A stretch of 64,000 bases of DNA from Cocos nucifera (lineage: Eukaryota > Streptophyta > Magnoliopsida > Arecales > Arecaceae): contig QRFJ01000296.1 of the NCBI GenBank assembly GCA_006176705.1, positions 876,251-940,250 on the forward strand. The letters are read 5' to 3'. Below, piece after piece: positions 36,885 to 47,000 of the stretch (position 1 is its first letter; each line of letters begins with the position of its first letter). The notes beneath the pieces are model-generated. The model made no database searches. It was not told the origin of the DNA and saw only the letters and a list, made by a program, of their open reading frames with translations. The position numbers and the translations under genes were made by a program.

Positions 36885-38033
36885 TCAGACGAAGTCTTGC
36901 ACCTTTGCCTCAATAATCTTCGCGAGTGGTTCGGCTTCGATCCACTTGGTGAAGTAGTCGATTGCGATTGGGAGGAACTTTCGCTGTCCAGACGCCGTTG
37001 AGAAGGGGTCGAGTATATCCATTCCCCACTGCATAAACGGCCAGGGTGAGCTGAGCGGAGTGAGTTCGGATGCTGGCTGTCTCTGCACGTTGGCGTTCTT
37101 CTGACAGCGGTCGCACCTCTTTACATATTCTACGGAATCGCGAAATAAAGTCGGCCAGTAGTACCCCTGTCGGAGTAGTTTTTGCGACAGGGACCTGGCT
37201 CCTACGTGACTTCCGCAGAGTCCTTCATGCACATCCCATAGCACGAGGTCGGCTTCTGAAGGTCGGAGACATCTCAGCAACGGGAGGGAATACGACCTCT
37301 TATACAATCTGCCTTCGTATAAGACGTAGCGGAAGGCTTGATTCCTAAGCTTCGGAGCTTCCTTTCGGTCGTGGGAAATGACTCCCTCTTGAAGGTAGGC
37401 GATCAATGGGTCGATCAAGCTAGGCTCAAATTCCGTCTGCAAGATGGCCTGAGATTCCTCTGTGGTCGGGCACTTCAAAGTTTCCAAAAATACTTCTTTA
37501 GGCAGTTCGGCCGACGTTGAAGCGGCTAACTTGGAGAGAAGATCGGCTCTTGTATTTTCCATCCTCGGGATGTGCTGAATGCCAAAACTGTCGAAGGCTG
37601 GGATCAAATTCTTCACTTTCCTGAGGTATCTCACTATGCTTTCCTCCCATGCCTCGTAGCTGCCGCTAACTTGACCAACCACCAGCTGGGAATCGCTGTA
37701 GACTTGAAGTCGATCTATTTTTAATTCCCTTGCTATCTTTAATCCGACGATTAGCGCTTCATACTCGGCCTCATTGTTGGTCGCAGGAAACTCGAGATGC
37801 AGCGCATACTCGACGACGACTCCTTCGGGGCCGACCAAGACCAGCCTCGCACTAGCTCCAGTGGAGTTGGACGAACCATCCATGTGCAGAACCCAGAAAT
37901 CTTCAGGGAGGTCGACGCTCTCTTCGGGGTAGATCGGCCGTGATATTTCGGCTTCATCGAAGTTCGGCCTTGTTTTGGTGCCGGTTCCGCTTGACTCAAG
38001 CTCGGCTTCAACTAGAATGGTGCATTCTAGCAT
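36885..38033 (-). pseudogene. Tat archaeal-type RNase H plus integrase N-terminal and core domains
   Basis: A 382-residue open segment. First half: LHMDGSSNSTGASARLVLVG, NNEAEYEALIVGLKIA and YSDSQLVVGQV are the catalytic D, E and D blocks of the second RNase H. Second half: VHEGLCGSHVGARSLSQKLL then YVKRCDRCQ form the HHCC zinc finger, followed by MDILDPF (first Asp of DD-E) and FTKWIEAEPLAKI. Ends at an in-frame TGA where a Trp codon is expected. Confidence 0.9.
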
Positions 38034-38039
38034 AAAATC

Positions 38040-38486
38040 TGTCAGTATCTGGGCTTTGATCGACGACCTAGGTCGATAGTTGATGTCAAATTTTATGAGC
38101 TCGATTGCCCATTTTTCAATTCTTTCAGAGGCGTATGCTCGGTGGAGAATTGCTTTTATTGGTTGGTCCGTGAGGACCGTTATGGTGTGCTCCTGAAAGT
38201 AAGGTCGGAGCCTTCCGACAGTAATTAGGAGATAGTAAGTCAGTTTTTCTAACCTAGAATACCTGGTCTCCGCGTCCCTCAGAACTCAGCTCACGTAGTA
38301 GATCGGTCGCTGCGTCTTTGCTTCTTTCCTGACCAGGACTGCCGCTAGGGCCACCAGGGAGACGGCTAGATATAGGAACAATTCTTCCCTGGATTCAGGC
38401 TTTTCCAACAGTGGAGGCATGCCAAGATAGTTTTTGAGCTCTTCGAATGCCTGTTGGCACTCAGCCGTCCAGTAGAAGTCCTTCGG
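38040..38486 (-). pseudogene. Tat Ty3-type RNase H domain
   Basis: Minus-strand translation gives DFYWTAECQQAFEELKNYL, then PIYYVS-stop-VLRDAETRYSRLEK, then LTDQPIKAILHRAYASERIE, the classical RNase H linked to Gypsy RT. It is separated from RT by a TGA at 38487-38489 and has another TGA at 38291-38293. Confidence 0.85.
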
Positions 38487-39240
38487 TCACCTGAGAACCT
38501 CGAAGAAAGGCATGCATCGTTCGGCCGACCTTGAGACGAAGCGATTTAGGGACGCCACCTTCCCGACCAAGCGCTGAACTTCCTTGATCGTCTTTGGAAT
38601 GGTCATTTTTCGAATGGCTCGGATTTTTTGGAGGTTTGCCTCGATTTCGCGTCTCGACACCATGAACTCGAGAAATTTTTTAGAGGTTACACCAAAGGCA
38701 TATTTGGTTGGGTTCAGCTTCATCTTGTGCTTCTTGAGTGCACCGAAGGTCTCTTCAAGGTCGGCCAGGTATTCTATTGAAGTCCGACTTTTGACGAGCA
38801 TATCATCTACGTACACCTCCATGTTGCGGTCGATCTGCTCCTTGAAGACTTTATTAACCAAGCGCTGGTATGTTGCCCCTGCGTTCTTGAGTCCAAAAGG
38901 CATGACCCTGTAGCAATAAAGACCTCGGTCAGTAATGAAGGCGGTCTTCTCTTCGTCCTTGGATGCCATGCGTATTTGGTTGTAACCAGAAAAGGCGTCC
39001 ATGAAGGTGAGGAGCTTATGGCCCGAGGTTGCGTCCACCAACTGGTCGATCCTAGGTAGGGGGTAGCTGTCCTTCGGGTAAGCCTTGTTTAGCTTCTTGA
39101 AGTCGACGCACATCCTCCACTTGTTATTCGCCTTCTTGACAAGAACCACGTTCGAGATCCAGGTCGGATAATTAACTTTTCTGATGAGTCCGGCTTTGAG
39201 GAGCTTGTCTACTTCTTCGGCGATCGCTTTCTACCTCTCC
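38487..39240 (-). pseudogene. Tat reverse transcriptase
   Basis: The upstream part reads VDKLLKAGLIRKVNYPTWIS (39240-39150). It is followed by NKWRMCVDFKKLNKAYPKDS, FMDAFSGYNQI, the catalytic YVDDMLVKS and a thumb region ending at EVLR. All core RT blocks are visible. A stop ends the frame where Gypsy elements continue into RNase H. Confidence 0.92.
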
Positions 39241-39386
39241 GGGGCGTGGTGGCACAGCTTTTCTCTTATTGATCGATGCCTCGGATCGACGGTCGGTCGA
39301 TGTTTCATGACCTTGGTGTCAATACCCGGTATATCCGCTGGGGTCTAGGCGAAAACGTCCGCATTTCTTCTGAGGAAAGCGATGAG

Positions 39387-40058
39387 CTACTTCCGAACCT
39401 CGACCGCCAAGTTGGAGCCGATCTGCACCACGTGCTCCGAGTTTTCATCATTCAAGGGCACAGAGACGAGGTCCTCCGCAGGCTCGCCCCGCTCCTCAGT
39501 GAGGTCATCATGAATGTCCAGTCCATCAACAAGATAAGGGTCGGGCTGATCTTCCTTATGCAGGGCAATCGAGTAGCAATACCTTGCCATAGCTTGGTTT
39601 CCTCTGACTTCTCCAACCTCATGATTCATCGAAAATTTCATCTTCAAATAATAGGTTGATACTACCACCCGGAGTGCATTTAGATCAGGTCGGCCAAAGA
39701 TTGCGTTATAGGCGGACGGGGTCCTTACAACTAAGAAGTCGACTCGAGCTTTGGCCAGCTTCGGGCGCTGCCCTACCGCCACGGTCAATGTTATTATGCT
39801 TTCGATTGGTACGGCATTGCCAGCAAATTCTACCAGTGGAGAATTCATCGGCCCCAAGCGGTCGTCGGGCAGGGATATTTTTGAGAAGGCATCGTAAAAC
39901 AACACATCAGCCGAGCTTCCATTATCTACCAGAATGCGGCGTACATCGTAGTCAGCAATATTCAAAGAAACTACAACCGCATCATTGTACGAAAATTGGA
40001 TTCCCTGACCGTCCTCCTCGGTGAAGGCCATGGGCTCCACAATTCTCCACCTCTTCAT
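39387..40058 (-). pseudogene. Tat aspartic protease region
   Basis: A 223-residue open segment. ILVDNGSSADVLFYDAF contains the active-site triad in the Tat form D-N-G instead of D-T-G, and AYNAIFGRPDLNAL is the conserved second block. The segment before it (QFSYNDAVVVSLNI) is also typical of this lineage. Confidence 0.88.
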
Positions 40059-40754
40059 CGATCCTCCAGATCCGCTGGTCTCCCCTTGCTGAGGTCCCCC
40101 TAAGATAGTATTGATGACGCCAAGGGGCAGCCGATCTTCTTGTTGGTTTTTTTTACTTGGCGGTAACGCTCTTGGCTGATCTTCTTTCTCCTCAGGCCGT
40201 CTTCATAGAAATCGGCTAAGTCTACCTCGCCTGACGAGCTCTTTGATCTCGTCCTGATGTTGGATGCACTCCTCAGTGTCATGACCGTGGTCGCGATAGT
40301 AAAGGCAGAACTTGTTGGGATTGCGCTTGCTAGGATGGGAACGCATTCTCTTCGATCTTGGAAGTCGCTCTAGGATCTCCATCAGTACTTGAGTCTTCGG
40401 GGTGTTAAGGGGGGCGTAATTGTGAAATCATCATCGTCGGGGAGAACTTCGGCGCTGGGGGGAACCTCAGCGTGCCCTTCCGTCAGGGCTTCCCTACCTC
40501 CAAGCTTGAGGGGGAGTCTGGGCTTGCCCGTGACCAGGGAGAGTCCGAAAATGCGGTCGAGCTTCAGTCCTCTTCCTTTCTTCGACGGGCCTGCCTGGCC
40601 CGCCGATTCGTCGCTTACCGTCGGCTCCGTCGTCCTTAGCCTCAAAGGCCTCCTCTGTTGGGGTATAACTTTCGGCCCGAGCCAGCATGTCAGCAAAGTC
40701 CCTAGGATACTTCTTTTCCAAGGAGAATAGTAAGTCGTTCTTCTGAAGGCCGTC

Positions 40755-40928
40755 CTTGAGAGTGGCCATGGTGACTGACTGGTTCAGATCCCGGACCTCT
40801 AGTGCAGCAGTATTAAATCGGATGTCGTAAGCTCGGATAGGCTTGAGAGCGGCCATGGCGACTGACTGATCCAGGTTCCAGACCTTTAGTGTAGCAGTAT
40901 TAAACCGGGTGACGTAAGCCCGGATAGG
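40755..40928 (-). repeat. 87-bp tandem duplication inside gag
   Basis: Copies at 40755-40841 and 40842-40928 encode PIRAYDIRFNTAALEVRDLN and PIRAYVTRFNTATLKVWNLD with following SV-MA-LK. The duplication is in frame (29 codons). The copies differ at roughly a dozen sites. Confidence 0.9.
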
Positions 40929-41874
40929 CTCTTCCTTCTTCTGCTTGATGGCCATTAAGGAATCTGAACCTCGGCGTGGATGCTGACTACTGATAAAGTG
41001 AGCCGCAAACTATTGACTCATCTGGTCAAACGATAAGATGGTATTCGGCTTGAGCATTGAGTACCAGTTTCTGACGGCCCCTTTAAGGGTAGAGGGGAAA
41101 GCCCGGCATAGGATAGCGTTCGGCGCACCATGGAGCAGCATCATTATCCGGAAGGCTTTCAGATGGTCGATCGGATCGGTAGTCCCATCGTAGCTCTCGA
41201 ATTACGGGAGCTTGAAGTTCGGCGGGATCGGTTCCTGCATGATTTTCTGCGAAAAGGGAGGGTCAGTGCAGATGTCATTACCGCGTGAGGAGGAAGTGTG
41301 ATGGAGTTCTTCGATTCGTCGACTCATTTCTAAGAACCTTTGATCCAGAAGGTCTTCGCGATTTCTAATTTCCAAGATCTTCTTGCCGAACGGGTGCAAA
41401 GCTTCATCCTGGGTCGAGCCGCGGTCCGAGCAGGGGCTCTCCCTCCATTGCCTTTCTCTTCCAGGGATTGGAAGTTGGGTAGCCCATGTCGGTTGCCCTT
41501 GGACTGGGCCACACGACTCTGAAGAATCCGACGCCGGTTGAGCTGGTACTGGGACTTGCTGGTGCATGGCCTGCACTGCCTCCGTGAGACCATGAACCTG
41601 GTGGACGAGCAGGTTGAACTGCTCCATGTCCACCGCGGCTACAGAGTGGACCTGAGTCGCCGGGGCTGGAGCGGGAGCAGACGGATCTGAACGGGATTGG
41701 GCTGCGGAGGCCGTCGATCGTCGGGTCGAGGCTCTCCTGGGGGTATTTTTTTTTTTTGGAAAAAAATTCGAAAGAGAAAGAAGAGAGATATCTGGAGTGG
41801 GAAGAGAGAAATCATCGTCGAGCACTCCTTTAAGAATAAGGGAACCTCGGCTTTCTTTAAGAGAGAAATCGTGG

Positions 41875-41894
41875 CCCTTCCTCTAGCGCCAATC
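41875..41894 (-). other. Primer-binding site of the Tat element
   Basis: On the minus strand the 5' LTR is followed by GA and TTGGCGCTAGAGGAAGGGC. It begins with TGG complementary to a tRNA CCA end. The second Tat-like element has a related TTAGCACTAGAAGAAGGGC at the same position. I do not assign the tRNA. Confidence 0.6.
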
Positions 41895-42592
41895 TGTTGA
41901 CGCTAAATCCAACCGTCGCCGGAGTCCGCTGGAGTGGAGGCCGATGAGGTCACCGCTGGGGACCTGCAAAATGAAGTCCCGTCCGGAGCTGGTGGGGGGT
42001 GGCTCCGATAGGATCTTCCGACGATCAAGTCAGCACGAACATGGATGGAGTGCTCAGTGTGGAATTCAATAGAGTTTTGAGGAGAAGAGAAGGATTTTCA
42101 GAATCTGGCGTAAACGTATTTGGAGGGTCCTTTTTATAGAGGAAGCTTGTTGTAACTGCCTTGATTAATGACCGTCGTAACCGTCCTGATCAATACCGAT
42201 CGTTATTGACTTGATAAATATCGATCTTTATTAACTTGATAAATGTCGATCGTTATTATCGTGTAACCGTTTAGTAGTGGGATCGTCTGCAGGAATCCAT
42301 CATAAGAAGTTCGGCTTTCATGAAAGTTCGGCCATTGAGAAGCCCGTCCGCTGAAGAAGTCCGAAGGGGGTTTGGCTTCCGTAGAAGCTCGGCTGCTGGA
42401 GGAGTTCGCTGGGAGTCCAGCTTACGTAGAAGCTCGATCGCTAGAGGAGTCCGCGGGAAATCCGGCTTCTGTAGAAGCCCATCCGCTGGAGATTCGACTG
42501 AAGCCCATTTGCTAAAGCTCTTCTGCAGCTACTAGTTGCATTAGGCTGAGTATCGAACTAGACTTTGGTGGAAGCGAAATTTATTCCCAACA
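41895..42592 (-). repeat. 5' LTR of the Tat element
   Basis: 698 bp, same length as the partner LTR. The minus-strand TATAAAAAG box is at 42130-42138, and the U3 45-bp repeats lie at about 42317-42535. Followed on the minus strand by the primer site. Confidence 0.95.
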
Positions 42593-42760
42593 AATCAGAT
42601 AGCCTATATCTATATCTTTTTATTGAATGGATATAGATATGAATATAAATATTAATCGAATACTTAAATTTCTATCCATATCGAAATAAATTCAGATATC
42701 CTGATGGATAGGATCCGATCAACTTTCATCCCTGACTACTAGGAGGTATGATCTTAATGA
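42593..42760. repeat. AT-rich repeat interrupted by the Tat element (right part)
   Basis: Starts with the target duplication AATCA, then CTATATCTATATC and GATATAGATATG sequence, ending near GGATCCGATC and CATCCC. Pairs with the segment left of 34448. Confidence 0.5.
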
Positions 42761-43019
42761 TCATCACCATCATCGATTGCAGTCAGCTCATTTAAGCCAA
42801 ATTCTTGTTGGGGTTCTGATTATTAGGGAGCCCTAACATGAATTAGCCAAACATGGCACAGATCATAGCAAAGAATGAGACAACGGCTTTAGTCACGTGC
42901 TCCACCATCTTGTCCTAACTTTAGCTCCAAAGTGACTCCTTGGGCTTTACCAAAAAATTTTTTTTTTACCAAAAAAGGTGACTCCTTGAGCCACTGAACT
43001 CGCTGGTGCCACAACTTTA

Positions 43020-43512
43020 TCTTGAATCAAAGTGGATCGACGGTGATATGTTTCTGCATTAGTATTGGCCCACTGTATTGCTCTGTTGCTGCTTCATCTT
43101 TTGCTCTGACGTCTTCAATTCGGATGGCAGCTCCATCTTCGTGTATAATCTCGCAGTCATCACAATGTAATGCTCCATCTTTTTAACTCATTTCTCGATC
43201 ACCTTCAACATGGACCCCATCCTAGGCCGGCCTAAATCAGTGATGATTTCGCTGATCTTCGAAGCGGCGTAAATGCTGACAGAGCCTCTCAGGAGAGCCC
43301 CATGGCATTGGGCGCTAAGAGATGTCACCGGCAATGTAATCAAGGTCGTCCATCAATTCGGTGTATGAGGTGGAAGAGAAGGAACCGACGGGTGAAGTTG
43401 AAATTAGCCGACTACATAGTCTTGGACCAGAAATGGAGGACTTCATGCTTGGATAGGGCATGATGGAGGGAGATGAGAAGGACCACGGTTGCCGATTCCC
43501 ACTCGAGCTCAT
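43020..43512 (-). pseudogene. Broken gene relic, possibly PSI/DUF668-like
   Basis: Minus-strand translation gives YTELMDDLDYIAGDIS, GSVSIYAASKISEIISDLGR-like sequence, a TGA at a probable Trp, then VKKMEHYIVMTARLYTKMEL and SELKTSEQKMKQQQ. The block VKKME-x5-T-x-LY-x-EMEL-x-EL resembles the central region of plant DUF668/PSK SIMULATOR-type proteins as I remember them. Stops and frame changes show it is not functional. The family call is tentative. Confidence 0.3.
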
Positions 43513-43859
43513 AGATCAGCGAGCCATGACGACGACCATTGGAGCAAAGGTTAGATGAGACCTAAGGGACCTTCCATCATTTTTTTTCTTTTGATTTTTT
43601 CTTCTTTTGTGAGGTTTGATGAAATTTATTTTTTTATTGTGAAGTTATTATTATTATTTTTTATTTTATTTTTAAAATCTCACATTATTTTTATTATGAG
43701 ATATTTTATAAAAAAAATGGACGTTGATATTTTGTAAAGTATGCATGCTTGGTTGGAGAAAAATGAATAGCATGGTTGAAAAGGACGTGGACGTTTGCAA
43801 ATTTTTAGATCATTAGATTTTTAAATTTTTTTATAGTTCCCTCACGTGCATCACGCGTG

Positions 43860-44035
43860 GCGAACGGTCCGTGATAAGCCGCACTAGAAATCGGACTCTA
43901 CGGGCAGCCACGCGGAAGAGGCAGCGGGTTTTGTAATCCGGAAGAGCGGGAGGCGACGGACGGCCTCGGCGATCTTCTTAGGTTTTTCGTAGGTTCCACT
44001 AGGGTTTTCGGCTTCTCTTCTCTTCGAGAAGTGCC
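43860..44035 (+). promoter_or_regulatory. OEP21 promoter/leader
   Basis: GC-rich region just above the start codon, with a CACGTG-like TCACGTGCATC near 43842-43852 and a telo-box TAGGGTTT at 44000-44007, frequent in 5' leaders of plant nuclear genes for plastid and ribosomal proteins. No clear TATA box. Confidence 0.4.
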
Positions 44036-47000
44036 ATGGAGACGTCGCTGAGATTGGGTGGCGATTCGAAGGCCCTAAGGATCCACGCCAAGGAAAAGTT
44101 TCCCATCAATTCCAAAGTCCACTTGCAGGTACACTCCCTCCTCGTCCTTCTCTTTCTTCTTGATTCGTTGTGTGCCGAATGTTCGTTTCGATTTACTCTT
44201 CCCTCTCCAGAGCATCACAATCCGTGTTTTCTTGGAGGAATCACCTCTCTCTGGGTTGGCGAGTTCTTAAATTCTAGATCTTTTACTTATTGGGGCATGC
44301 TGATATCTACAAATCTAGGAAAGCTTTGTGAATTTTATTATGCGGGGAATGAGTGAAATTTTTAATGCCTTTCTTGCATTATAATATCTTAGAATTATTG
44401 GTTTCTGGTGCTTAAGTGTCTCCCGAAGACATCTTGGTCTAGTCTCATTTGATACGTGGGACGTAACCGGACGTTACAATATTACTGTTGAGCAATTCAG
44501 GAGATTTTTGCACAACATTTTATTAAATTTTAAATGATTTTTGTTTGAAAGGAAACAGTCTAATAGGTCGGGATCTCAGATGAAAAAAAAAAAAAATTGG
44601 GTTCCCCCAACTTATATACTTATCTCCAGATCGGTCTACTAGTGTTTTAGCTCAGGAATCCTAAAACAATAGAAAGATTGTGAATTTTTCCCTCTCTCCT
44701 AATGTGTTGATTATTATCAGATAAGATTAACCTGTAATTGCGAAAGATGCTCTGAATTATGATTAAACTCTCAAGCTAACAAAATTATCTGGTATGATGC
44801 TTCTGATTGTATTCTTATGTCTTTCGAAGTTATGTAACTTGTTTTCCCACTTTTCTTCGGATGATGTGTGTCAGAGATACCTAGATTCATTTCTCATGTA
44901 GTTGTTCTATACAAACTCTTTGCATGTATATTTTTTGTTGTATTCTGCCTACAGGTGACCATAGTCTTGTTTTTCATATTACCATGGGCTATACCCAAAT
45001 CAGATGAATGCTTTTCCCAGCTAAGCTTTCTCTCCTTGTTACAATGTGGTTATTTTTGTTTGACGAATGATTTTTCACCAACACAAACATGTGCCCTCTT
45101 AGTGAAGTCAAACAAATATATTATGCCAGGCTCATGGAGAAATTGATACCCGGACTGCGGATCCTAGCTATCTTGCCCTGATCATCCGAAACTTCTACCC
45201 TGAGGTAAGTTTCATGATCTGTTTACACTGTGGTCTCATGGTAACAACCACAGGATGGTTTCGTTCCATGGCAATGGGAGGTAAAATGTTCGCTGTTCAT
45301 ATTATATAGCTATCAGCCAGCATGGGTGTGGGGGTTCAGTTGAATAAACGTGAAAGGCTAAGTTACACCATTAGAGGAAAAAAGGCATTTCCAGTTTCAT
45401 ATGATGGTCTTGTAGGCATCAATCTCAAAGGGATGTATGACGTTGACAAGGATCTTAGAAAGGTGAGTGTTGCTAATGCAGGATATTATTGTATTTTGAT
45501 AAGATCCATGAGTAAATTTACAGTTTTTGCATGCACACTGTTTCCTTTTTTATTATTTTTCTTTTTATTGTCTATATATTAATTATCAGGTTGCATTCAA
45601 TTCATCCTTGTTATTATTTGTATTTTGTTTTTAAGTTGTTATTATTGGAACTTAATTTCAAGCTGTGGTATTTGAAATATTCTGATGCTCAAGTTTTAAC
45701 GTTCCTTTCCTAACCCTCAGAGGTGGAGCACTAGTACTTTAAGAGTTGCTTTATGAAACTAGCAACATGGTTGCACGAGGAGGTAAAGAAAGACTAGCAA
45801 TCACATCCTTATTAATGGTGAGGTTGTATTCATGCATATTTGTGCTTTAGCTGCAACTTGGACCAAAGTTTTATCCTATCTGTATCCAACTTTATATCCA
45901 TCTCAACTTCTCCGGGATATACGTTAGGGTTGATTACTCTAGAAAACAACCTCATAATTCTCATCATCAGTCATCCAACACCTCAATTTATTTTCTTGTT
46001 GCCACTGTGTGCCATTATGTCCTTTTGCCTGTCCTTCAAGTACTTCATCTGCCTATGCAACATGCTCCTAGTATTATGAAGCTTTTGTTACCATAATTAG
46101 TTAATAAACATGTGAATGAATCAAACAACTGAACTGTCAATACAGGCCAATCTTCAAGGGAGAATTGCATTTATATTGCATGAAACATTACTTGTAGAAG
46201 CAGTCTATGTGGCAATATAAGCATATGTGGCCCCCTACTCTGCATAAGGTCTGGGTGACTTTTGCATGGAGCCAAATCTCATAGTTGGTGTCCAGGTGGC
46301 CCACATAAGCAAGCCCTAGATTTCCAGCCCTCCACCTCCTTTATATCTGTTCTCTATTTTTTTTTTTTTTTGAATTTTTATTGAGTTAATTCTGATTTTT
46401 TCTGTTATTTGTTAATTATTTTGATTATTTTTCTTTTCTTTTCTTTTTTTAAAAGATAAATTGCATGGGCATCTGCCTAGGTGGTTGCATATTGTACCAA
46501 CTTTGGTGCTTATGCTGGTATCTTACCTGTACAGCATGGACTGATACATTATTGCACCATATCAACACATGGTACACCTTAGTGCTGACACTATAAACAA
46601 TCCATCTGTTGGTATGGGTTGGTATTGAGGGGTGTACTGGTATTGGTACCTTGTTGATACAACATACCATGTTTAGTATGGACTATAATGCCCCACCAGC
46701 TACTTAAATCTTTGCCGTTTAGGCACTACGTGGTACGTTGATGGCCTGACCAGCTGTGTATCATGGATGCTTTTTAAAAGTTAAAACCTTCTTCATAGAT
46801 ATAAAACTATAATGTAGCTTCAATGAAGTTTCTTCTCTTTGATGTTTTGTGAATGTTTTACTTCTACACATTCATCACCAGCACTGCATGGTGCAAAGTA
46901 TCAGGCGTTTAAATAATTTAAGTTAATATCTGCTCTATTTCTTGATCTCTTTTTTCTTCTTTCTATATTCAATCAATTGCTGTGTGACTACCAAAGAAAT

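Larger units (their letters stand above)
40100..41894 (-). pseudogene. Tat gag
   Basis: Minus-strand pieces: VDMEQFNLLVHQVHGLTEAV (41825-41202 segment), the capsid-like region with EEPIRAYVTRFNTATLKVWN (40955-40494), and a nucleocapsid-like CLYYRDHGHDTEEC near 40260-40310. Frames shift between pieces. The capsid region carries an 87-bp tandem duplication. Position directly after the primer site is as expected. Its true start is uncertain because the longest open segment begins with a non-ATG codon. Confidence 0.85.
34448..42592 (-). mobile_element. Full-length Ty3/Gypsy retrotransposon, Tat lineage (non-autonomous by decay)
   Basis: An 8145-bp element on the minus strand. LTRs at 34448-35145 (3') and 41895-42592 (5') are both 698 bp and TG..CA bounded; 5-bp target duplications AATCA flank it at 34443-34447 and 42593-42597. 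Coding order on the minus strand is gag, protease, RT, RNase H, second (archaeal-type) RNase H, integrase. The dual RNase H arrangement is diagnostic of the Tat clade. Internal stops (TGA near 38487, 38291 and 36885; TAA near 36726) and frameshifts mean no intact polyprotein. By eye the first 250 bp of the LTRs differ at roughly 10-12% of sites, mostly transitions, so insertion is not recent. Confidence 0.95.

Noticed and set aside
36525..38913. Plus-strand ORFs across the Tat pol region
   Set aside because: They are complements of recognisable integrase, RNase H and RT on the minus strand.
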